NCBI GenBank assembly: GCA_037953625.1
Contig: CM075651.1
Location: 149,436,001-149,500,000, forward strand
DNA from: Crotalaria pallida
Taxonomy: Eukaryota; Streptophyta; Magnoliopsida; Fabales; Fabaceae
Direction: 5' to 3'
Length of the DNA: 64,000 nt
Position numbers and translations under genes: made by a program. Positions within the stretch are counted from its first letter, which is position 1; the number at the start of each line of letters is the position of its first letter. Shown here in pieces: positions 12,966 to 22,435 of the stretch. Below the pieces are notes generated by a model. The model saw nothing but the letters and a program-made list of their open reading frames with translations, had not been told where the DNA came from and did no database searches.

Positions 12966-15100
12966 TGTTGAATGCAGAAAAATTAAAAGACCTAGTTGGT
13001 ACCAGTTCAACGTGCAATAATATTATAATGATATATAATCGTTATGACTTATGTTGTGAGAATGCTAAGGGGGTATTATAGCATCAGCAGGGTCTGAATT
13101 TTAGGAGTGAAGTTGGGATTGCAAGAGCAATTATGCTGTCATTGTAGGTTTTTTTTGTGGTAAAATAGTAAGCGATTTTTTAGCATGCACAGCTAAGTTT
13201 GCTTCATGAATTACTAAACACGTTGTACTTTGGGTGGCAGTAACTGTTGTTGGAGTTATAGCAGTAAAGTCTGTCTCCTCCCCTAATACCCCATTTTTTG
13301 GACAGATTCTTGAGTATTACGCAATGCAATGAAAACATTACTTGTGGAATATTATGATGTAATAATTATACAAATTCTTGTAATTAAACTTTAAATATTA
13401 GTATCTAATTAGATTTAAATAAAATCTTAATTTCTAAAAAATGATATGCTACTTTCAATATGCACCAGAATTTCTTACATTTTCATCCCTTTGTTGTCTC
13501 GTGTATAAAAAAACATAATCAATAAATTTTTATTTTGATTAACAACAAATTTTTTTTTGGTTGTTAATAATTAACAACACATTGATCCTTTTAAAAAAAA
13601 CAATATAATTGATAAATTTTTAGCATATTGTAATATTGAAATATACAGTTATGTTTCACTAAATCAGTTTGGGCCTTGGTGACCCTTGAGAATTATTCAC
13701 AAACCCTATTTTATTTTTGAAATTCAAAATTACCTCATAATTTTTCGACAAATACTTCTAGAAACTTTTTTGATTGATACTTGTCGGGAAAAATTTGTTG
13801 GTTGTTGTCATAATAGCAATGCTTCTAAATATATTTATTTAACAATCAACAATTTTTTTCGAGAGATACTTGTTGGAATTTTTTTTCAAAAAGTACTTGT
13901 CTAAAAAATATTTTAACAACTACCTCTCGAAAAATGATGAGGCTAATTCTGAAAACTCACTTAAAATAGTTGTAGATAAAATGAGGTTAATTTTTTTTCC
14001 TCTAACATTTTTTCCAACCAATATGGTGGTAGTTGCTTTCAAAGCAACCAATCCTGGACATATACACTACCTCTAAAATTAACTTCAACAAGGCCTCTTA
14101 AAAAGAATATTTTAGGGAGAAAAAAAGAAGGAAAAAATTTGCCTGGTTATAAATTTAAACAATGATGCGATACAAACAAAAATAGGTGCTTAGTTCCACC
14201 AAAACAAAGAAAAGTTGCTTAGTGTTTGGCAAAAAGAAGCCAGCTCAATAAAACGTGGATATAGAATCAAACAGCTGGTCCAATTATTTAAAGGTTAGTA
14301 TTATTTGTTTTTTTTATTATAAATAGTGAACATTATTAATTTTTTTTTTTATTTACGAGGGAAAGTGAACATTATTACTTGTTGGTTACTTCAATATTTT
14401 TTTTTCTAGCATGTAAAATTAATATACAAATTAACTTACACTATTAAAAAAATGACATATGTTCCGTTATTATATATATGACATTTTTAAAAAATTGTTT
14501 ATTTCTATATATAGATCACTTTATGTTTTTTATGAAGTATTTAATTCTTTTTTCCTAAATTCTTGCTCTATTAAATGAATATTCTTATTAATTAAGTTTA
14601 ATTGTTTGTAAAAGAAGTAATGGAAATAAAATGGATAAAAGTGTAAAATTGCTAGATTAAAAAAAAATAATGAGTTAACTATCTACCTTAGCTTGATTTG
14701 TGTATTTTGGTTAAGTGTGACTTATAAATACAAAAAGACACTTTGCTTACTAATATTGATATTTTAATATGTAGCCTTATATATCATCACTCTTTTATTT
14801 AATACACTATCAATTTTTAAATATAAGTACTTGGAGTAGTTCTACACATTGATTGTGGAAATTAATGATATTGGACTCGATAATATTTTATATACTTATT
14901 TTTTTAAAAATTATCTATATAATTATTATTTGCATTTTAAAATGTAGTTTTGAGTAATCAAAGATGTAAGTGAAAAAGAAATAATTAATGTCATTAAAAA
15001 TTGAAATAAAAACTCATGCAAAGAACAAAAGTAAAATGAGATTTTTTTTTACAAAAAAATGACTAGTACTTATATTTGTTAACGAAGAGAATATATTTTA
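12966..15100. other. Intergenic AT-rich DNA with a decayed repeat at about 13690-13930
   Basis: No gene is recognisable. The segment 13690-13930 contains TTTTTCGACAAATAC and CGAGAGATACTTGTTGG blocks related to the MULE-like MITE at 20702-20996 and to sequences near 60420 and 61020. The remainder is A/T runs. Confidence 0.5.
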
Positions 15101-16852
15101 TTGATAATGTCTTTTTTTTATTAAAAATGGGGCTAAGAGCCCAAAACAAACTAGAAATTACACTATCATCCTGGGGATGTTGACCCCATAGGCATCCTCG
15201 TAAAGAAGAGGAACAATAGACTGGGGAGGGGAATCCAAAAAAGTACATCCAAGGGGAATATTATGGCCTATGTTAGCTAAAGCATTGGCACAACAATTAG
15301 CTTCCCTGTAAATATGCTGAATAGTGATTGTCCAATCTCTCCAAAGAAGCTCCTGAATTTCTCTAACCAAAGCAGCACAATGGTGTGTAGCAAGCCGCTT
15401 TAACCAAAGAGAAATGGCAATTTTAGAATCCAATTCCAATATAATGTGAGTTACCCCTATATCAGTAATCATGCGCAGGCCGCAGAGAAGACCCCAAAGT
15501 TCCGCTTTAACCAAGGAGGTAGTACCAAGGTTGCAAGCAAAACCTTTAACAAAGCGTCCGGTTACATCTCTTAAGACTCCACCATAGGCCGCGCTAAGGG
15601 AAGGTCGACTAACGGAACCATCCACATTTAGTTTATACCAATTCATGGGAGGGGTCTCCCAGCCAACAAGGATTTCATGCTTTAGATAAGGAATCCTCTT
15701 TTTTCATCCACAGATCTGATTGCCATCGCCGCATACCCCATAACCTGATGAAATAAGTTAGTAGTTGTATCACAACGCCCTTCAAAAATCCTAAGATTTC
15801 TGCTTCTCCAAAGCCACCAAATAGCTACTCCGAAGAAAACACTTCATTGGGTATCCACTTTCACTCTAAAATATTCGTTAAAATTCGCAATCAGCCACTC
15901 ATTCAGCCCCATGGAGCAGAAAAAATCCCAGTAGTTCTCATGAATAACATGTACCCAAAATTCCTGGCTCTTCTCGCAGTCTCTCAAAATATGAATGATC
16001 ATCTCAGAGCTATTATTGCAGCTAGTGCACAAATCACTAGTAGCCATGCCTCTTCTAAGGCGTTTAGAATTTGACAGAAGCTTTGCATGACTCACTTTCC
16101 ACAAAAAAGTGCGGATGCGTTGCGGACCAGTCCAAGATCAAATTTTATCAATAATAATCTGACTAGGCACATCTTGATTTCCTCCCGAAAGGAGATCATA
16201 AGCAGACTTTAGGTTGAAGCATCCACTGGCGTCATGGATCCAAGCCATCGAATCATTCCTAGCATCCAGATTAGGAGGGACAATATCTGCAATAAGGTTA
16301 AAAACAGTATCAGGCAACAAATTTTTTAAAACATCCGAATCCCGATCCCCATTTAACGAATAATGAACCACACGATAATTAATACACCACTCAGGAATAT
16401 CAACACCTGGGATTTCAGCAATACTTCTGACGCCTGGTAGCCAGGGATCCCTCTAGAATTTTATTGTGCCACCATTAGCCATATTCCACATAATCCCTTC
16501 ACGAAGTTTAGGAGCAGCTCTACAGATACCCCGCCATATACTAGAGACACCTTGATTAGAAGTAGGTAGGATATTTATCACATCCACAACTTTATATTTT
16601 GCTTTAAGGACACGAACCCAAAGCACTTCAGGATTAGCCACCATATTCCAAACCAGTTTCATCATGTAAGCTTCATTTACATTTTTCAAGTTCCTAAAGC
16701 CAAGCCTGCCTCTTTCCTTTGGAGAGCAAATAACATCCCAAGAAATCAAGTGACACTTCCTTCTTTCATTGTTGCTTCCCTAGATGAAACTACGACAAAT
16801 CTTCGTTCTCAACTTCGTTACAAATGCCCAAACATTTGTTTGATAATGTCTT
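15101..16852 (-). mobile_element. 5'-truncated LINE (non-LTR retrotransposon) with 13 bp TSD
   Basis: TTGATAATGTCTT occurs at 15101-15113 and 16840-16852. The 1.7 kb between reads on the minus strand as the 3' end of a plant LINE. First comes the post-RT region (SWDVICSPKERGRLGFRN, 16453-16749), then the linker, then the zf-RVT zinc-finger segment (15844-16104, with CTSCNNSSEMIIHILRDC), and finally an RNase H domain (15158-15646, beginning YKLNVDGSVS, with ILELDSK and REANCCANALA). A T run at 15112-15119 represents the poly(A) tail. The reading frame is interrupted by stops and frameshifts, and the endonuclease and most of the reverse transcriptase are missing, as expected for incomplete reverse transcription. 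Confidence 0.9.
15158..15646 (-). pseudogene. RNase H domain of the truncated LINE
   Basis: An uninterrupted 162-codon frame with the plant LINE RNase H layout (RVT_3 type). The first acidic residue is in NVDGS, an E lies in VKAELWGLLCGL, a D in LELDSK and the last acidic residue in HIYREANCCANALA. It is intact over this domain but is detached by frame breaks from the upstream RT and zinc-finger parts, so a functional polyprotein is not expected. Confidence 0.85.
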
Positions 16853-17638
16853 GACATCGTAAGAATCTGGCAATTGTCACGTAAAAAAAAACAAACATTT
16901 GTTTATACAAATATGGAATTATTCTGGATCATCTAGAGCAGTCACCTAAATTCCTGCATGCCTCATTTAAAAATGCTATGAAAACACCTTTCAGCAGATC
17001 AAATGTTGATTGATTTTCAATACCCCTCTAGGCAAGTAATCATTTTTTAAAAAATAATCCATCATCCCATAAATTATCTTCTTTTAATCATTGCATAATA
17101 AATTAAAAAATAAATAAATGAATGATTTAAAAAATTAATATATTTTGATTATACTTTATCACTTCTATTTAATACTGTAATTGAAAAACTAATAATAAAT
17201 GTATAAAAATTATATTAAAAAAATAAAAAATGTATGATAAAAAAAAGGAAACGTAATAAATAAAAATATGCTTTAGAAAAAGTAAAAATAATATTAAAAT
17301 TCTAAATACACATAAAATAAAATGACAAAAGAAGCAAGTAGGAGTATAAAAAATGGAAGGAAGGTGAACAAGAAAACACTTGACAAGACTCATTCTGTTG
17401 CTTTGGTTGGCAACGGCGACAAAGAAAAAGACTCATTCTTTCCCTTTTCTCACCCTTTTCCCAAAACTCAAACCCCAAACCCAAACTAAACCAAATCCCC
17501 AAATTCCTCAATTAGGGTTTCAACCCAATCCCAATTTCCCAAATCACATTCTCTCTCCAAATTCCATAACTTTTCCCATCTGGGTTCCCCAATTCGGCTA
17601 GGCGAGCCTCCGTAGTTCGCCTCTCCGATCAATCCACC
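16853..17638. other. 5' flank of the Kazal-like gene
   Basis: AT-rich to about 17380, then C-rich with an AATTAGGGTTT block near 17510, which is the probable promoter and 5' UTR of the next gene. No separate gene seen. Confidence 0.5.
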
Positions 17639-18034
17639 ATGTCCAATTTCTCCCTTCATCGCTTCCTCATTGCCGTCTTCGCCTTCTGCATAATCTTCAC
17701 CTCCGCAACCGCCGAACACCACGATTCCTCATCCTCATCCTCATCCTCATCCTCAATCCTCCGCCTCCCGTCACAAACAGGGTTTTGCGCCGGAACCACA
17801 TCGCCTTCGTGCCCCGCCAAGTGCTTCCGTGCCGATCCGGTGTGCGGGGTCGACGGCGTGACGTACTGGTGCGGGTGCGCGGAGGCGGCGTGCGCGGGGG
17901 TTGAAGTTGGGAAATTGGGTTTCTGTGAAGTTGGGAGTGGTGGATCGGCGTCGCTACCGGGTCAAGCTCTGCTTTTGGTTCACATTGTTTGGCTCATCGT
18001 GTTAGGGTTCTCGGTTTTGTTTGGTCTTTTTTAA
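17639..18034 (+). CDS. Secreted Kazal-like serine protease inhibitor family protein
   Basis: Single exon, 131 residues. Residues 1-25 form a signal peptide ending near ATA-E. A serine run (30-39) is encoded by a TCATCC microsatellite. Residues about 49-97 hold the Kazal-like core, CPAKCFRADPVCGVDGVTYWCG, with cysteines at 50, 58, 62, 69, 78, 80, 85 and 96. The core matches the plant Kazal-type family, which has more Cys than animal Kazal domains. Residues about 109-131 are hydrophobic and run to the C-terminus after a small-residue stretch (GSGGSAS), which suits a GPI-anchor signal better than a normal membrane helix. The likely location is the cell surface; the target protease is unknown. 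The coding region is far more GC-rich than its surroundings. Confidence 0.88.
   Translation: MSNFSLHRFLIAVFAFCIIFTSATAEHHDSSSSSSSSSSILRLPSQTGFCAGTTSPSCPAKCFRADPVCGVDGVTYWCGCAEAACAGVEVGKLGFCEVGSGGSASLPGQALLLVHIVWLIVLGFSVLFGLF
17725..17757 (+). repeat. TCATCC microsatellite coding for polyserine
   Basis: Five near-perfect CTCATC/TCATCC units lie inside the Kazal-like gene and encode Ser runs in the linker between signal peptide and Kazal core. Its length may vary between accessions. Confidence 0.85.
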
Positions 18035-19025
18035 TTAATTAATTTGTTTTGTTTTGCTATGATGTGTTCATATTACAGAGGAGAGGAGAGGAGATTCGGA
18101 TACTGATTGAAGTATTCTTTTTGTTCATTTATAACACGGCCCATTCTTATTGTGTGTATAATTATAATTATAATTATTACTGATCTTGTTATGATTATTG
18201 TGCTTTTTTCTTTTAATCAAGTGTGTTTATTAAATTTGTGTCATGTGTTTTTTCTTCAAATCCGTTAGAAAGTAGCATGCCCAATTAATTATTAAAATTG
18301 AGGTTTTTAGGCTACCGTTTTATCTGCAACGTACTAGTGTGTGAACATAGAAGCAAGGTTAGCAGGAAAATCACTACAAACGGTTGGTAAAATGAATTAG
18401 TATATCTTGGGTCTTGCTATTGTCAAGGTTACAAGAATTGAAAAAACAATCATAAGTCTACATTTCTCTCTCATTCATAATACAAAAAATTACATTTTTC
18501 AATAATTTTCAACTATATTCGATTTACAAGCGCGGTTAGCATTTGCTTTATATTTTGTCGAATTGCATGTATTTTAGAGGTATTAACCAGGCAATAGCAA
18601 GAACAAGAATGGTACTTTGTCCCAAATAAATTGAAAGTTGAAACAAACAATTCATGCATCCGGTGACCAGTGCTGACAAGTAGCAATAAAATCGAAGTCC
18701 AATTTCTTCAAACTCAATTTCTCATGGTAACATACATAGATCTGAATGAAAGGTTTTGTAAAATTGCTGTCTATGCCCCGTTTCTGGGGCACTGAAGTGA
18801 AAATCTAGGTTCTTCATGATCATCTGGGATTTCAGTAGTATGGTAGCAGTTGTTGAGCTCACATCTTCATCACCAGAGGAATTATCTTCTATTTGTCATC
18901 TATTGCAGGTGGTACGGTCCTATTAGACTTATCATTGGAGACATTACCAACCTAGCTCTTGTACATAGTAAGAGCTTGAGCCATCATGTTAGCAGGATTG
19001 GATGCAGAACTAGGAAGTAACATTA
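18035..19025. other. 3' flank of the Kazal-like gene and intergenic DNA
   Basis: The probable 3' UTR is near 18035-18250. No gene is seen further right. The minus strand at 18820-19020 has short coding-like runs with stops, too weak to call. Confidence 0.5.
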
Positions 19026-19406
19026 TTGTTACTTGAGTTTTAGTTCCCAAACCCCTCACTTTAGCCCCAAACCCCATTTTAATCGCGAAAAGTCAAAAAT
19101 GCCCTTCCTTCATCTTCCATCTTACACTCCAAACCCCAAACCCCATTGAACCCAAATAGCAGCCACCTCTTCATCTCCCTCACCTCCAGACCAACAACAT
19201 CTTCCCAGTCGCCGGAGAAGGCAGCGGCGGCTATATTTGCCGTTCCGACAAGATCCACGGCCGTGGCTTCCAACGAGGGCGGGAAAAGAAACGAGAGTCT
19301 GAGAATTTATGTTCTTCATCGTCACTGATTTTTGAGAAATTATTATGTTTGCAGGAAAAGAAACGGAATAGTCTGAGAGACTTGTTTCTGAATGTTGCTG
19401 GACCTA

Positions 19407-19983
19407 CTCCTATGTAGGCATGTCAACGGGGCGGGGCGGAGGCGGATTATGCACTTCCCACACCCGCCCCGTCTCAAAAAATTGCCCCCGCCCCCGCCCC
19501 CGTCCCCCGCCGGGTATCATAAAAGTCCACCCGCCCCCGCCCCCGTCGGGGGTCGGGTAAAACCGCACCGTACCCGCCCCCGCTTTTCTTTTAAAAACAA
19601 CTTTTCTAAAAGAGCTTTTCTTTTATAATATACCAACTTTTTCTTTTAAAAACAGCTTTTTTAAAAGAGTATTTTTCACAAGTGATTTTTATTAAGAGTC
19701 AAAACATTATTTTTAATATTTTTTTATTACTATTATTATAAATTATATATAATATATAATATAATATGCATATATAGTGTGAGCGGGTCGGTTTCGGGGT
19801 CGGGTGCGGGGCGGATAGTATAATTACCACACCCGCCCCCGCGGCCGCCCCGTGATTGAAAAAGCGGGTTTTCCCCGCTCCCGCCCTGATACCCGATTAG
19901 AACGGTTTTTCCCCGCTAATGGCGGATCGGGTTCGGGCGGGTGCCCGCGGTTCTGGTTTTTTTTTGCCATGCCTACTCCTATG
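19407..19983. mobile_element. hAT-like GC-rich element nested in the MULE
   Basis: CTCCTATG is duplicated at 19407-19414 and 19976-19983 (8 bp, as for hAT). The element 19415-19975 starts TAGGCATGTCAA and ends TTGCCATGCCTA, near-perfect short TIRs. Its subterminal regions are strikingly GC-rich (runs of CGGGGCGGGG and CCCGCCCC) around an AT-rich core. No protein-coding frame is recognised. Confidence 0.82.
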
Positions 19984-20122
19984 GGTGTCACGCATTTCCT
20001 CATATTATCAAAAACTCCAGCTTCCAGCTTAGAGTCTCTTCTTTTCCTGAAAACATATCAAACAAGTCTCTTCTCCTTTGTTCTTCATCGTCGCTGATTT
20101 TTGAGAAATTATTATGTTTTTT

Positions 20123-20340
20123 TTCTGGGTTATGCAAATTTCCGAGAACCCCGTGTCGGAATTTCAAGAAATTCCGACACTGATTCGTCGGAATAGGTAT
20201 GTGTTTAGAGTTTTCGTTGTTGTTTTGTGTTTTTTTTTCTGGGTTATGCAAATTTCCGAGAACCCCGTGTCGGAATTTCAGAAATTCCGACACTGGTTCG
20301 TCGGAATTGTGTCTAACCCAGAAAAAAAATACAAAACAAC
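20123..20340. repeat. Tandem units carrying TGTCGGAATTTC palindromes
   Basis: The unit TTCTGGGTTATGCAAATTTC with GTGTCGGAATTT...AAATTCCGACAC follows itself at about 20123-20225 and 20232-20310. Each contains a perfect or near-perfect palindrome (GTCGGAATTTC facing GAAATTCCGAC). A similar array lies in the related element at 57512-58438. Confidence 0.75.
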
Positions 20341-20692
20341 TACGAAAACCCTAAACACATACCTGACAGAGAGAGCAGCAGTGGCGTCGTGGGGCGGTGG
20401 TGACTGATCGGCGACGGCAGGAGGAATGAAGGAGAGAGAGAGAGACAATGGAAGGGTGAGGGAGATGAAGAGGTGGCTGCTGTTGGGGTTCAATGGGGTA
20501 TGGGATTTGGAGTGTAAAGGTGGAAGATGAAGGAAGGGCATTTTTGACTTTTCGCGATTAAAATGGGGTTTGGGACTAAAGTGGGGGGTTTGGGAACTAA
20601 AACTCTTGTTACTTCATGAAAATGCGGGGGCACTTGCCCCTATTATTAAGCCCAATGTAATCCATCCATGAAAATAGACATAAGCAACCTTA

Positions 20693-21005
20693 TTTTCACA
20701 AGAGTGTTGGATTTTGAACTCCGCTTTTTATCCACAAATCTCATTTATTTTATAAAATCCAAAATTACCCTTATAATTTTTCGATAGGTACCTCTCGAAA
20801 TATTTTTTTTGATATTTTCGAATTGAAAATTCTATTATATTACATCAATATACTCTTTTCGAGAGGATCCTTCTCAAAAAAATTTCCATACCTCCAAATC
20901 AAAAAAATATATATATATATAAATTAAAGATATTTTGAAATTCTCGCCGTTAAAATAGAATTTGTGGATAAAAAGTGGTTTGAGAATCCAGCACTCTTCT
21001 CACAA
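20693..21005. mobile_element. MULE-type MITE with 9 bp TSD (one mismatch)
   Basis: Inverted ends GAGTGTTGGATTTTGAACTC and its counterpart closing GAATCCAGCACTC bound 20702-20996. The flanks TTTTCACAA and TTCTCACAA differ by one base. The arms include TTTTTATCCACAAAT facing ATTTGTGGATAAAAA. The interior carries TCGATAGGTACCTCTCGAAA and TCGAGAGGATCC blocks. The element is non-coding. Confidence 0.8.
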
Positions 21006-22435
21006 ACAAAGAATCTGTCTCCAAAACTCGAAATTAAAAAGTTACGATGTCAATTTTTTTAGTCTTTTTCATTGCAACTGTGTATCATGTCTACCGACCT
21101 CCACCGCAATAATAGGCATAAAGCAGATAGGTTTAAAAAAAAAAACAGATGGTGGCTATAGCAATTAGCAAGGAAGTTGAACGTAGGAGATAAGGATAAA
21201 GTAAAGAGTAAGAGCTGGTCAACAAGACAATGGTGATGGTTTCGGGTAGGGATAAAATGAGAATTTTAAAGTTGAGGTGGTGGTATAATAAAAAAGTTCA
21301 AACATAATCAAACTTATTAACTTAAAATGAGTACCTTAATCAATACATTTTAAATTATTTAAACTATATTTTTAAGGTATTCATTAATGCAACTCGTTAT
21401 GAAATACAATCGAATAAAGAGTAAAGTATAATTTTTATCTTTAACTTTGTAACTGTAAAAAGGATGTTAAAGACTAATGTAAATAACTTTTTTTCAATCC
21501 GGAGATGACTATGTAATTACGATATAATATCAAGAACGAAAGCAATGGATACACAAATGTTGGGGACAAAAGTTGTAGTTTAGTTATTGATATTATTTGG
21601 GGCCGGTGTTGTTTTAAATTTTGCAGACGTGGTTGCATTGCATTTACTGCAATCGCAGGCAAATGTGATCAATGCAACCCTTGATATTATTATGGAGATT
21701 CCCAAAACTGCAATATTTCAACCACAATTATGGTAGCAAAACTATGTTTAAAACAATGCAAGAATCAATTGAAACCAGAAACAATATCAAACATTTTGAA
21801 CAATTTCTAAACACACAGAAGGATAAAGAATAAGGGTTAGACACAATTATTAGAGATCTGAAACTCATGGAGAAAAGAACAAAGGTTAAACCATAGAGAA
21901 TACAATTGTTGAGAGAGCTGTATAATGATATTAGTGTCTGTCTGATACCAATGTATGCAGTACATCATACATGATTAAAAAAAAAACTACAATGCTGAAT
22001 ATTCAGAGCTTCGAATCCTCAACTTTGAGGATTATTACCTAATTACTATCTCAAAAGAATTACAAAAGCAATTACAATATACAAAAGTGATACCAACAAA
22101 CAATCTTTTATTGTCTATAACTTTCATTGAACCCTTTTTTCACCAATAACAACTATTTTTCAAATACCACATACAGAACAAGAAGACTCTAAAGTCTAAA
22201 TAGAGTCACAAATAATCCATTTTCACAAAATATATATATCTTCATCCCCCACCCCCAAGACAGACTAATTCAATACAATATATATATCTAGTATCTTGAC
22301 ATACAAACAGGCACACTATAAACATTTGCTAAATTTGAAAAATCAATTCATTGTTGCTACTTGCAAGCATAAGAATGATTCTTCCCTATTTATTCATAAA
22401 TCACCCCCACTCAATCATCCATTAACATCATGGCT
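21006..22435. other. Intergenic DNA downstream of the lectin receptor gene
   Basis: AT-rich with no gene recognised; the last 200-300 bases are probably the 3' UTR of the minus-strand receptor gene. Confidence 0.5.

Larger units (their letters stand above)
19026..20614. mobile_element. Mutator-like (MULE) inverted-repeat element, 9 bp TSD
   Basis: TTGTTACTT is duplicated at 19026-19034 and 20606-20614. The element (19035-20605) begins GAGTTTTAGTTCCCAAACCC and ends with its reverse complement, and the inverted arms extend for roughly 150 bp on each side, including the ATTTTAATCGCGAAAAGTCA block. Long TIRs with a 9 bp TSD are the Mutator signature. No transposase is visible. Inside are a nested hAT-like element (19415-19975), a repeated TTTTTGAGAAATTATTATG block (about 19327 and 20098), and two copies of a unit with a TGTCGGAATTT palindrome. 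Confidence 0.87.

Noticed and set aside
18820..19025. Coding-like pieces (NPANMMAQALTMYKS and VPPAIDDK) on the minus strand beside the MULE
   Set aside because: They are interrupted by stops and match no family I can name; possibly a very old gene relic split by the MULE, but too short to annotate.
19122..20541. Several 60-97 codon frames within the MULE and its nested element
   Set aside because: They cross inverted repeats and GC-rich low-complexity DNA, overlap on both strands and have no recognisable domains.
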